From NCBI GenBank assembly GCA_934644855.1, contig CAKUDJ010000046.1, forward strand, positions 1 through 6,693: DNA of 6,693 nucleotides, in the 5' to 3' direction. Below the pieces are notes generated by a model. That model searched no databases, was not told where the DNA came from, and saw only the letters and a list, made by a program, of their open reading frames with translations. The position numbers were made by a program, and so were the translations under genes. Of this stretch, positions 1-5,813 are shown piece by piece. How positions within the stretch are numbered: position 1 is the first letter of the stretch; every line of letters begins with the position of its first letter. The stretch is from an uncultured Elusimicrobiales bacterium (GTDB lineage Bacteria; Elusimicrobiota; Elusimicrobia; Elusimicrobiales; Elusimicrobiaceae).

Positions 1-53
1 ACGGTGAGTTCAGCAATAGCATTTACTAATTCTTCTTTGGTCATTTTAGCCAT
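1..53 (-). CDS. rplL: 50S ribosomal protein L7/L12, amino-terminal fragment
   Basis: The reverse strand from 53 reads MAKMTKEELVNAIAELTV and then leaves the window. This is the typical beginning of L7/L12, the acidic stalk protein that binds L10 as dimers and recruits translation GTPases to the large ribosomal subunit. Only about 17 codons are present, so the hinge and the carboxy-terminal factor-binding domain lie outside. The start is supported by an AAGGA ribosome binding site about ten bases upstream of the ATG. It follows rplJ in the usual order, but after an unusually long, hairpin-rich gap of 254 bases rather than the usual short one. Identification rests on the N-terminal sequence plus the rplJ neighbour. 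Confidence 0.9.
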   Translation of the reverse strand, partial: MAKMTKEELVNAIAELT

Positions 54-93
54 TTTTAATGTTTCCTTGTTTATATAGAGTAGCTGCCTTCTG

Positions 94-253
94 CCTAAAC
101 CGGGTTTAGGCCCGTGCATTTATCCTTTCGGGCTACTACCGCACTTTGGCGGGTTTAGATTTTACCTTCCGGCGGCCGGATTTGTTAAAAATCCGGGCGG
201 TATTTGCCTTTTGCCGGGGGAAAAGCCGCTAGGGCTAAATTCCCCAGGCAAAA
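94..253 (-). repeat. string of hairpins in the rplJ-rplL gap
   Basis: Three strong inverted repeats lie between rplJ and rplL. At 209-253 a compound hairpin has 7 bp (209-215 with 247-253), one mismatch, 6 bp (217-222 with 240-245) and a 4 bp inner stem (224-227 with 233-236). At 176-196 there is a perfect 8 bp stem with a five-base loop. At 94-110 lies a 17-base near-palindrome centred on 102. None is followed by a T-run on either strand, so they look like RNA structure or dispersed palindromic repeats rather than terminators. On the minus strand, the segment around 111-142 (CGGTAGTAGCCCG, later ACGGG) resembles the unit repeated downstream of the 5S gene (CGGCGGTTAGCCCC, later GGGG). No coding potential is seen here. 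Confidence 0.6.
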
Positions 254-264
254 ACAAAACCGTT

Positions 265-297
265 TCTAAAAAAGAACCGTCCGGCGCACCTGACGGT
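265..297 (-). terminator. intrinsic terminator just after rplJ, with an overlapping alternative hairpin
   Basis: On the minus strand, ACCGTC (297-292) pairs with GACGGT (281-276), enclosing an A/G mismatch, a GG/CC pair and a TGCG loop. It is followed at once by TTCTTTTTT, the layout of a Rho-independent terminator. It begins about ten bases after the rplJ stop codon. A competing hairpin, GCACC-GTCA-GGTGC (299-286), uses the same left-hand bases, so the two cannot form together. This suggests partial termination or attenuation before rplL. That regulatory role is inferred from the fold only. Confidence 0.6.
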
Positions 298-307
298 GCA
301 TACGCCA

Positions 308-832
308 TTATTTGCCTTGTTTTTCTTCCAAAGCTTTGATAACGTAGGCAAAATCCCGTATCGGAGCTTGCAGGACTTGAGCAGACTGCGCAACTGCGTT
401 GTATAACGCACCGGCCAACTTGGAGAGGTTTTCTTCTTTGGTACCGATGGTAGCCAATTGTTTAACCTGTTCTTCGTTGTACCATACGCCGTCGGAATAA
501 CAAGCTCTGAGCTTCAAAGCCGCAAACTTCTTTTGGAAGTCCACCAACGCTTTGGCCACTGCGGCAATGTCTCCGCCAACGGCAATAGCCGTCGGGCCCT
601 GGAAGAGCTTGGAGTCAGCGCCTTCAATGTTGGCCTGGCGAATGGCGTGTTCTACAATCGCGTTGCGTTCCACACGGAATTTAGCACCCGTGGGAGCCAA
701 CAACGCGCGCAGGGCAGCCATATCCACGAACTTCAAGCCTTGGTAGGCCGTGAAGAACAAGGTGCCGGCGTTTTGGATTTCGCTGGATAAGTCTTGCGAC
801 TTTTGTTTCTTTTGGTCTTTGGTCAGGTTCAT
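308..832 (-). CDS. rplJ: 50S ribosomal protein L10
   Basis: This 174-residue protein has the usual length of L10, the base of the L7/L12 stalk on the large ribosomal subunit. Family landmarks are visible in order: the TAYQGLKFVDMAALRALL segment (about 28-45), the VERNAIVEHAI stretch that binds rRNA (54-64), the signature LFQGPTAIAV (76-85), a KEENLSKLAGAL segment (132-143), and a long carboxy-terminal helix (about 150-174) of the kind that docks L7/L12 dimers. The ATG at 832 has AGG seven bases upstream. It is followed by rplL on the same strand. It is not preceded by rplA/rplK, so the L10-L12 pair forms its own unit here, driven by promoters at 982-1010 and 1049-1078. An L10-leader-like arm at 901-945 suggests autogenous translational control. 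Confidence 0.97.
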   Translation of the reverse strand: MNLTKDQKKQKSQDLSSEIQNAGTLFFTAYQGLKFVDMAALRALLAPTGAKFRVERNAIVEHAIRQANIEGADSKLFQGPTAIAVGGDIAAVAKALVDFQKKFAALKLRACYSDGVWYNEEQVKQLATIGTKEENLSKLAGALYNAVAQSAQVLQAPIRDFAYVIKALEEKQGK

Positions 833-900
833 TTTTTTGCCTGTATTACAACGCGTTTTTTAACCGTTTTTTCTTTCTTTTCAGACAGAGAAAACGACAG

Positions 901-945
901 CCAACGGCACCTTTCCCTACGAATTTCTCGTCGGAGGTGTCTTGG
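901..945 (-). promoter_or_regulatory. L10-leader-like RNA arm upstream of rplJ
   Basis: In the 5' untranslated region of rplJ a stacked arm can be folded on the minus strand: CCAA with TTGG (942-945 with 901-904), CACCT with AGGTG (935-939 with 908-912), an internal GGGAA-type bulge, and ACGA with TCGT closing a short loop (928-931 with 919-922). L10 (with L12) is known to bind such arms in rplJ leaders and repress its own translation. Position and shape fit. The exact kink-turn consensus cannot be confirmed by eye. No T-run follows, so translational rather than transcriptional control is more likely. Confidence 0.55.
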
Positions 946-981
946 TTGACGCGTAAGTAAATCTGTTTTGTTGCTACAATT

Positions 982-1010
982 ATTTTATCAATAAAAGCCG
1001 CCCATTGCAA
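982..1010 (-). promoter_or_regulatory. sigma-70-type promoter for rplJ
   Basis: On the minus strand TTGCAA (1010-1005) and TAAAAT (987-982) are separated by exactly 17 bases. Transcription would start near 975, giving a leader of about 140 bases that contains the L10 arm. Confidence 0.65.
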
Positions 1011-1048
1011 CCATTTTTGCAAACGTCTTATCCGCGGCTCTTGTAAAT

Positions 1049-1078
1049 ATTATATCAAATTTTTTGCGGATTTGTTTA
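1049..1078 (-). promoter_or_regulatory. second, upstream promoter-like element for rplJ
   Basis: A perfect TATAAT (1054-1049, minus strand) has only a weak -35 candidate, TAAACA (1078-1073), 18 bases upstream. The -35 would overlap the end of the preceding 561-aa gene. Tandem promoters before a ribosomal-protein operon are common; this one is less certain than the element at 982-1010. Confidence 0.4.
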
Positions 1079-2761
1079 TTTTTTCGGCACAAATTTTTGT
1101 ATCCGCGGGGAAACCCCCGGTTTGCGGCGGTACCAACTTTTACCGGCTTCGCGCCGGAAAGATTTAAGGGGTGCGCCGCTTAAATCTAACCCCGGGTAAA
1201 AATTGCGCATCAGCTGCCTAAAACGTTGGGCATACAGCCGGCTTTCACGGGCATCCCGCAGTAAATTATCGCGCGTAAACTCGCTATGGAAATCCGGCGC
1301 CGGGCCGTTTTCGCCAAAGCGCGTTTCAAAAGGCAGCATCCGCTCCCCGCGCAAAAAAGTCTGCGGCCTCGTCGGCACATATTCTTCCAACCCGCGCGGG
1401 CCGTTTTCGTCCAATTCCACGCGCAGCCCCGCATACCTGGTTTTGCGGTCCGTTTTTACTACAATCCACTCGCCGTCCGTGCCCTCGTTCGGGCGCAAAA
1501 CGGTGGTGTTTAAGTTCAGGTCCGGCTCGTCATAAGTTTCTTCGCGGGAGTCCGTCCACACGGCAAAACTTACTTTGCGCGCGAACACTTTTTCCGCGCC
1601 GTCCGCCAACTCTTCTTCCTCGGTGGATAAAGCGCCGTCCGCCAAAAAATCAATGCTCCACGCGCGGCGGTATTTTCCCCCCGCTTTGCGCTCTATGGAT
1701 AAATACCGCGGCGTTTGGATAATATCCGTTTCGTGCAATAATTCCCCGTTTAACAAACTTTTTACGCGGGTAAAGCGGGGTTCGTACGTCCAAAAATATT
1801 CTTCCTGCCCGCGGCGGGCATACGTCAGCCGACCTTGGGAATCTTTGCGGGTTTGGGTGTAATCTTCCCGCGCGGCTGGGTCATATCCGCCGGACATAAC
1901 CGCCGGGTCCAAATCTTGTTTACGCAGGGCCACTTGCCGCCATGCGTCATACACCGCGCGCGAGGGAAGCGCTTTATCGTCCGTTTTCTTCCAACCGCCC
2001 TGCGCTTTGCAATTTACATAACTGGTTAAACTGCGCGGGCAAAAACTTTTCCACCCGGCCGCCCCGCCGCGCCGCGGACGGAGCCCCGCCAAACAATCCA
2101 ACCCCAAAATAAAATCATCCAAATCCGCGCAAGAAAAATCCGCCCCGCCGTGAATCATATACGGTTTGCTCTTTTTAGCCGAAGTACGCGGCATAGCCAA
2201 ACTGCCACCCACCCCTTGCCAAAGTTCTTTCACGTCGGCCGCCCGGTTTAAGGCCAACACCGCCGGAGTTTGCGCCGTGGCCGGCACCAAATACCCCATG
2301 GCCTGCGCGTTGCCGCTTAAATCCGCCACCGCTTGAGCCGGCAGTAAAATGACCCGCAAATCTTCCTGCACCGGGGCGAACGCATACCCCCGCGCCAGCG
2401 AGCCTTGCCGCAAGTATTTTTCATACTGTTTTTCAATAGTGGCGTTTTTACTGCAAGGTTGGGGCGTAATAACCACCGGGTTTGTCAGCACGGTTTGCAA
2501 ATCCTTAAATTCTTCCATGCGGCCGGACTCTTCTATCCGGCTGTAAACGGAACGCAACCAGCGCGACAGCGCCTCCCCCAACGGAGCCGTGGACGTTTCC
2601 TGCCAACCCGCGCCGTCCACACACACGGTAAGCGGCTCCCGCGCGGCCACTTTAGCCAAAAAAAACGGCGCCGCCTGCGGGGAGTCAATGCCCCACGGGG
2701 AAGCCGTTAAAAAGGCCGCCGCCCACCAGACGAGCGCCGCACTAAAAATCCATTTTTTCAT
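1076..2761 (-). CDS. exported protein of unknown function, 561 aa
   Basis: I do not recognise this family. The frame is open further upstream, but the start at 2761 (MKKWIFSAALVWWAAAFLTASPWG) is chosen because it begins with a lysine pair and a hydrophobic core typical of a Sec signal peptide (about 1-31), and lies one base after the stop of the preceding gene (TAA-A-ATG). The export-stage protein has six cysteines (47, 103, 211, 223, 241, 251), an even number that would suit disulfides in the periplasm. The region 90-180 looks compact and mixed alpha/beta. The second half (about 300-480) is rich in charged, strand-like segments with many aromatic and acidic residues (YFWTYEPRF, WSIDFLADG, EEEELADG). 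The tail (500-561) is strongly basic. There are no further membrane segments and no catalytic motif I can name. It is probably translationally coupled to the 188-aa partner, so a shared envelope role is inferred. Confidence 0.8.
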   Translation of the reverse strand: MKKWIFSAALVWWAAAFLTASPWGIDSPQAAPFFLAKVAAREPLTVCVDGAGWQETSTAPLGEALSRWLRSVYSRIEESGRMEEFKDLQTVLTNPVVITPQPCSKNATIEKQYEKYLRQGSLARGYAFAPVQEDLRVILLPAQAVADLSGNAQAMGYLVPATAQTPAVLALNRAADVKELWQGVGGSLAMPRTSAKKSKPYMIHGGADFSCADLDDFILGLDCLAGLRPRRGGAAGWKSFCPRSLTSYVNCKAQGGWKKTDDKALPSRAVYDAWRQVALRKQDLDPAVMSGGYDPAAREDYTQTRKDSQGRLTYARRGQEEYFWTYEPRFTRVKSLLNGELLHETDIIQTPRYLSIERKAGGKYRRAWSIDFLADGALSTEEEELADGAEKVFARKVSFAVWTDSREETYDEPDLNLNTTVLRPNEGTDGEWIVVKTDRKTRYAGLRVELDENGPRGLEEYVPTRPQTFLRGERMLPFETRFGENGPAPDFHSEFTRDNLLRDARESRLYAQRFRQLMRNFYPGLDLSGAPLKSFRREAGKSWYRRKPGVSPRIQKFVPKK

Positions 2762-2762
2762 T

Positions 2763-3329
2763 TTACCGCCACACCGGGGGCACCGGCAAGTGTTGTAAAT
2801 CGCTGAGCCAATCCTGCTGCCCTTTTTGCACCGTACGCGCAAACACGATACTGCGGCGCATATCTTCCTGCGCATCCCCCAAGGTGGAATACGCCGCAAA
2901 CACAAAACCGACTGCCACCGCCCCGCATTTGCTTTTTACAATTTTCCACGCGTTAAAGGCCGGAGTCACATAGGGGGCGCGGTTATCGCCGGGCTCCCCG
3001 CCAAAGAAAGTAAGCATGACTTCGTTTTCGTTCAAATCCCAGGTGGAAAACCGCCCTTGCGGGGCCGCCATACGCAAAATGTATTGGGCCGCCTCTTGCG
3101 CGGAAAGCCCGTCTTGCGTAATTTCCCACACGCGCACGCGCCGCTGGAAAGCCGGGTCCGGCACGTCTACCGTATATTCGTTGCGCCAGAGGGAATCGTT
3201 GCCCCATCTTTCTTCCAGCGAGTATTTTTCCTGCAAGAACACCACGGACAGCACTTCCGCCCGAGCCACCCCCGCCAAGCCAAACACCGCCACCGCCAAC
3301 AAACACCAAAAGCGTTTCCGGTTTTGCAT
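2763..3329 (-). CDS. exported protein of unknown function, 188 aa
   Basis: The start at 3329 is chosen over a longer reading because AGGAGG lies five bases upstream of this ATG and the protein then opens with a clear signal peptide, MQNRKRFWCLLAVAVFGLAGVARA, with a likely cleavage before EVLS (residue 25). The mature domain, about 164 residues, is soluble-looking and has many tryptophans and aromatics (WGNDSLWRNEYTVDVPD, WDLNENEVMLTFFGG), one cysteine (C135) and an FxxR-type end. I recognise no family. It heads a two-gene unit with the 561-aa exported protein, separated from it by a single base, and has its own promoter at 3350-3378. The pair is GC-rich, unlike the AT-rich region to its right. 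Confidence 0.82.
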   Translation of the reverse strand: MQNRKRFWCLLAVAVFGLAGVARAEVLSVVFLQEKYSLEERWGNDSLWRNEYTVDVPDPAFQRRVRVWEITQDGLSAQEAAQYILRMAAPQGRFSTWDLNENEVMLTFFGGEPGDNRAPYVTPAFNAWKIVKSKCGAVAVGFVFAAYSTLGDAQEDMRRSIVFARTVQKGQQDWLSDLQHLPVPPVWR

Positions 3330-3349
3330 AAGGCCCTCCTTGTTTTTAT

Positions 3350-3378
3350 ATTTTACATAAAGGGCGCCTATCCGGCAA
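3350..3378 (-). promoter_or_regulatory. promoter of the exported-protein pair
   Basis: Minus strand TTGCCG (3378-3373), a 17-base spacer and TAAAAT (3355-3350), with a TG one base before the -10 box. The predicted start near 3343 leaves a very short leader just covering the AGGAGG site at 3335-3340. Confidence 0.6.
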
Positions 3379-3656
3379 GCACCGCCGCAGTGCCAGCTAA
3401 AGGGAAATTTGCCCTTTCGGTTTTTCCGCAAACTATATCCGCACAGCTTAAATTCCCAAGATTTTTTACATACTATAATTATTATCTCTCGTCGAAGAAG
3501 TCCAAAAACTACTAAAACTTCCTCGCAAAACTATGAATATACTTGTCACAATTTGGACACTATAACTGCGTGGTTTTTTCGGTTACTGGTTTGCCATTTC
3601 TTGTGCTTTTATTATGCCTTGTGCGCTTTTTGGGCACAGTAGTTCTGTAAATATTT
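3379..3656. other. non-coding junction between GC-rich and AT-rich DNA
   Basis: No convincing gene is seen between 3330 and 3668. Besides the promoter at 3350-3378 it holds a 6 bp hairpin (AAAGGG at 3399-3404 with CCCTTT at 3412-3417) and, from about 3430, a visible drop in GC content that continues to about 5860. The first copy of the short direct repeat that recurs after the acetyltransferase gene starts at 3539. Open frames here are unlike any family I know. Confidence 0.5.
3539..3565. repeat. direct repeat left of the acetyltransferase (copy 1)
   Basis: ATACTTG at 3539-3545 followed, after nine bases, by GGACACTATAA at 3555-3565. The same two blocks recur with a one-base gap at 4316-4334, just past the acetyltransferase gene. 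The 11-base block is identical in both copies. Confidence 0.5.
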
Positions 3657-3662
3657 TATAAT
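3657..3662 (+). promoter_or_regulatory. -10 box giving a near-leaderless acetyltransferase transcript
   Basis: A perfect TATAAT ends seven bases before the ATG at 3669, so a normal transcription start would fall on or beside the start codon. No good -35 box lies at 17 bases; the nearest candidate, TTGGGC at 3630-3635, is 21 bases away. Only a weak purine stretch (GAAAG) precedes the ATG. Confidence 0.4.
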
Positions 3663-3668
3663 GAAAGC

Positions 3669-4304
3669 ATGAAGAATAAACCGAACCCTAACACCATTTT
3701 TCCATTACCGAATATTAATACACTTACATTTGTAAAACCTACGATTAAAAATCCGAATATCGTTGTAGGCGATTTTACTTATTTTGCGGATTCTGACTTT
3801 GAGAAACACGTTACGCACCATTATGATTTTATTGGCGATAAACTCATTATCGGTAAATTCTGCCAAATTGGTGCAGGTGTAGAGTTTGTGATGAACGGGG
3901 CAAACCACCAGATGAACGCCGTATCTACTTACCCTTTTTACATTTTCGGCTCTTGGAACCAATCCGCACCCTCTAAAGAAGACCTGCCGTTCAAAGGCGA
4001 TACTGTTGTTGGCAATGATGTGTGGATTGGGCAAAACTCCACAATACTCCCAGGCGTGCATATGGGCGATGGGGCGATTATCGGTCTAAACAGCGTGGTA
4101 ACGAGAGACGTGCCACCTTACACCATTGTGGCCGGAAACCCTGCTAAAGCCGTCAGAAAACGCTTTGATGATGAATTGATTGACCTGCTACTCAAACTTA
4201 AATGGTGGGACAAGAGCATAGAAGAAATCAATGCACTTATTCCGCTTCTCTCTTGTAGTGATTTAGCCAAAGTAAAGCAAGAAATAAAGTCGCTCCTTGC
4301 CTAG
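3669..4304 (+). CDS. Vat/CatB-family xenobiotic O-acetyltransferase
   Basis: This 211-residue protein belongs to the left-handed beta-helix (hexapeptide) acetyltransferases related to streptogramin A (Vat) and CatB chloramphenicol acetyltransferases, which move acetyl from acetyl-CoA to a hydroxyl of the drug in the cytoplasm. Visible family blocks are FVKPTI (21-26), HYDFIGDKLIIGKFCQIGAG (51-70), VMNGANHQM with the likely catalytic base His80, YPFYIF (88-93), the hexapeptide turns VVGNDVWIGQNSTILPGVHMGDGAIIG (113-139), and the VAGNPAKAVRKRF acetyl-CoA end (154-166). Length and start match Vat enzymes of 205-220 residues. It is the only clear plus-strand gene, AT-rich, with a near-leaderless promoter, and is bracketed by short direct repeats, which suggests acquisition. 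Real drug activity is not certain: many chromosomal relatives acetylate unknown substrates. Confidence 0.92.
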   Translation: MKNKPNPNTIFPLPNINTLTFVKPTIKNPNIVVGDFTYFADSDFEKHVTHHYDFIGDKLIIGKFCQIGAGVEFVMNGANHQMNAVSTYPFYIFGSWNQSAPSKEDLPFKGDTVVGNDVWIGQNSTILPGVHMGDGAIIGLNSVVTRDVPPYTIVAGNPAKAVRKRFDDELIDLLLKLKWWDKSIEEINALIPLLSCSDLAKVKQEIKSLLA

Positions 4305-4315
4305 TGCCAACCTAC

Positions 4316-4334
4316 ATACTTGCGGACACTATAA
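4316..4334. repeat. direct repeat right of the acetyltransferase (copy 2)
   Basis: ATACTTGCGGACACTATAA, starting 11 bases after the acetyltransferase stop codon. It pairs with 3539-3565. Its extended left part, TACATACTT (4313-4321), recurs at 4452-4460 in the repeat left of the lipoprotein unit. Confidence 0.5.
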
Positions 4335-4379
4335 TTTAAGCAACATTATGTATCAAAAGCTATACAAACGCTCGGCAGA

Positions 4380-4452
4380 AAAATGGCAGAAAGTAATTCT
4401 GACATATCTTGGCAACATAACTTTGTTCTACTAAAATTTTTTCTGCCATTTT
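4380..4452. repeat. 13 bp inverted repeat between convergent genes
   Basis: AAAATGGCAGAAA (4380-4392) is perfectly inverted at 4440-4452, with 47 bases between the arms. The core GGCAGAAA also occurs directly at 4374-4381 and, in variants, at 4463 and 4868. It could fold at the end of the acetyltransferase transcript, but the T-run after the right arm is poor. Confidence 0.5.
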
Positions 4453-4469
4453 ACATACTTTTGGCAGAA
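4453..4469. repeat. direct repeat downstream of the lipoprotein gene (copy 1)
   Basis: ACATACTTTTGGCAGAA; recurs with one change (C to T) at 4858-4874. The two copies enclose the lipoprotein gene together with its promoter and terminator. Confidence 0.55.
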
Positions 4470-4470
4470 T

Positions 4471-4495
4471 AAAGCCCCGCTTTTGGCAGGGCTTT
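4471..4495 (-). terminator. terminator of the lipoprotein gene
   Basis: On the minus strand AAAGCCCTGC (4495-4486) pairs with GCGGGGCTTT (4480-4471), ten base pairs including one G-U, around a CAAAA loop. The T-rich tail is short (TTTATTC). On the plus strand the same fold has one C-A mismatch but is followed by TTTAAAATTTATTTTT, so it may also stop transcripts from the acetyltransferase side. Confidence 0.65.
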
Positions 4496-4500
4496 AAAAT

Positions 4501-4815
4501 TTATTTTTCTTTTGTTTCTTTTGCCTCACATGCATTCCCTTTAAAGGCCCAATTAGTGATTGTCCCGTTTGTAAGAGTCATTGTAACATCACAATACCAC
4601 TCTCCATATTGCGTCCAACCATAATTTTTATGAAATTTTAAATATTTGTGTTCGCCAGTTTCGTAGGAAGAAGTAGGTATTCCCCATTGAGAAATGAGGT
4701 TGTCCTCCGTACTTCCTAGCCACGTATCTAACTGCTGTCCGTAACCTTTCGTTGATACGGTTGTACAAGCACCCAAAAAGAGTCCTAAACAAAGAATAGA
4801 AATCAATTTTTTCAT
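4501..4815 (-). CDS. small outer-membrane-type lipoprotein
   Basis: The start at 4815 has AGGAGG a few bases upstream and gives a 104-residue protein beginning MKKLISILCLGLFLGAC, a lipoprotein signal with the lipobox LGAC and the lipidated Cys17. The frame is open nine codons further upstream, but that reading buries the signal. The mature part carries a pattern seen in many small proteobacterial lipoproteins of the SmpA/OmlA (BamE-like) sort: W-L-G-x-T-E-D-x-L-I-x-x-W-G-x-P at about 31-46, then GEHKYLKF (about 53-60), and at the end C-DVTMTLTNGTITNWAFKGNAC with two cysteines that could bond. Its role is unknown; anchoring in the envelope is inferred. It has its own extended -10 promoter and terminator and is a single-gene unit. 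Confidence 0.85.
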   Translation of the reverse strand: MKKLISILCLGLFLGACTTVSTKGYGQQLDTWLGSTEDNLISQWGIPTSSYETGEHKYLKFHKNYGWTQYGEWYCDVTMTLTNGTITNWAFKGNACEAKETKEK

Positions 4816-4832
4816 AACTCCTCCTTTTTTGT

Positions 4833-4841
4833 ATTGTAGCA
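4833..4841 (-). promoter_or_regulatory. extended -10 promoter of the lipoprotein gene
   Basis: Minus strand TGCTACAAT (4841-4833): a TACAAT -10 box with the TG extension. The -35 region is weak. The predicted start near 4826 leaves only the AGGAGGAG site before the ATG, as in the exported-protein pair. Confidence 0.5.
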
Positions 4842-4857
4842 CATATAGGACAGCTCT

Positions 4858-4874
4858 ACATATTTTTGGCAGAA
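4858..4874. repeat. direct repeat upstream of the lipoprotein gene (copy 2)
   Basis: ACATATTTTTGGCAGAA, 16 of 17 bases identical to 4453-4469. It ends two bases before the stop codon of the methyltransferase gene, so it forms the edge between the two units. Confidence 0.55.
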
Positions 4875-4876
4875 AA

Positions 4877-5464
4877 TTACTGTTTGATTAAAAACAAATT
4901 AAGCCACTTTTCTTGGGTGCGATTAGGCCGGACATCTTGAGTGATTGCTGTTTTGACAATTTTTAATTCAGGAATATTTTGGATAATGCTCGCAAAGGAT
5001 TCTTCTGTTAGGTCAGTAAAATAGCGTCCATTTCGCTCTCCCTCAAAAGAGCCATACTTAAAGGATGCATAGAAACAGCCACCTTTGCGAAGAACGGAGG
5101 ATATTTGGCGCAAAACCGTCCCTAATTGCCCTCTTCCTAGGTGTAACAGGAAGCAAAAAGCCCACACGCCCTCAAAGAGCTTGTTGGGCTTGTAATCTTG
5201 GAAACGAGCACAAATAACTTTTTGTCCGATATGCTCACTTGCCACTTTACACATCTCTTGGGATCCATCTACGGCTTCCACTGCATACCCTTGCTCTATA
5301 AACGCTTTGCTATCTCTGCCGGATCCACAGCCGAGGTCCAGTATAGTTCCACCTTTAGGGATATAGGATAGAAACTCTTGCTGTAAACTCGACAACGATA
5401 CATCCTTTGTATCTTTGACAAAAGATGCGGAGTTTTGGTTATAGTAATTTAGAGTAAAAGTCAT
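4877..5464 (-). CDS. class I SAM-dependent methyltransferase, TehB-like
   Basis: This 195-residue protein is a full-length single-domain Rossmann methyltransferase. Motif I, ILDLGCGSGRDS (41-52), binds S-adenosylmethionine; AVEAVDGS (61-68) holds the acidic residue for the ribose; FEGVWAFCFLLHL (97-109) fills the place of the FdgIWAcaSLLHv block of the family; and FYASFKYGSFEGERNGRYFTD (131-151) is its conserved late motif. Relatives are commonly labelled TehB-type or simply SAM methyltransferases, and the substrate is unknown. The ATG at 5464 is preferred; a TTG one codon earlier is possible. No good ribosome binding site precedes it. The start region overlaps the end of the HNH remnant in another frame, so translation may depend on coupling. 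The AT-rich codons match the neighbouring accessory genes. Confidence 0.88.
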   Translation of the reverse strand: MTFTLNYYNQNSASFVKDTKDVSLSSLQQEFLSYIPKGGTILDLGCGSGRDSKAFIEQGYAVEAVDGSQEMCKVASEHIGQKVICARFQDYKPNKLFEGVWAFCFLLHLGRGQLGTVLRQISSVLRKGGCFYASFKYGSFEGERNGRYFTDLTEESFASIIQNIPELKIVKTAITQDVRPNRTQEKWLNLFLIKQ

Positions 5465-5813
5465 CAAAACAATAAAAGCACTTCCCCTTTTGATAACCGT
5501 TTAGCGCATCCCTAGCGGAGGTTACATCTTTTCTGCGCAGAGAGGAATTCACAAAGAATAACTTGGAATGGTCATCATAGTGCACATTTAAAAGATTTCG
5601 AGAAACGCCCAACTCCCATGCTGTTTCCACTAAATTCCATCTAGCTTCCGTTTCGGCAGAGAAATTGTCCCGAAAAGGTGTATCTAGGAGTTTAAAAAAC
5701 TCATCAGTTAAAATGATTTTTTTCCCTTGGCCTTGTTGGACTTTGCATTTTGGAAAATAGGGAAAGACAAAATTTGTAAAAATAATGGGTGCGAAAGTAA
5801 AAAAGAAAAACAA
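5439..5813 (-). pseudogene. HNH endonuclease remnant, amino-terminal part only
   Basis: The reading frame encodes a block familiar from a group of HNH endonucleases: GQGKKIILTDEFFKLLD (28-44), ETEARWNLVETAWELGVSRNLL (54-75), VNSSLRRKDVTSARDALNGY (88-107), and QKGKCFYCF with the first zinc-knuckle pair CxxC (112-115). In intact members this is followed by a DxDHF-type catalytic histidine, the second cysteine pair and a long tail, about 150 more residues. Here the protein stops nine residues after the CxxC, and those last residues come from the start of the methyltransferase gene in another frame. The beginning also seems lost: no ATG exists, only a TTG at 5813, and a stop codon lies 13 codons upstream of it. 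I infer a gene cut at both ends, without nuclease activity. A shortened new protein is the alternative. Confidence 0.72.

Noticed and set aside
458..790. Plus-strand frame of 110 codons inside rplJ
   Set aside because: rplJ is certain on the other strand; this is only its antisense shadow.
2826..3515. Long plus-strand frame of 229 codons opposite the exported-protein genes
   Set aside because: It is the mirror of a GC-rich coding region, has no ribosome binding site or recognisable motif, and lies opposite genes with signal peptides and good start signals.
4348..4434. 28-codon plus-strand frame (MYQKLYKRSAEKWQKV...) preceded by TATAAT at 4330-4335
   Set aside because: No ribosome binding site, no known family, and the frame runs through the inverted-repeat arms; too short to support as a gene.
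3539..4874. Integron cassette array with attC sites, or dif-type Xer sites
   Set aside because: No GTTRRRY/RYYYAAC cores are seen at the unit ends, gene orientations differ, no integrase is present, and the spacing of TATAA and TTATG blocks does not fit a 28-base dif site.
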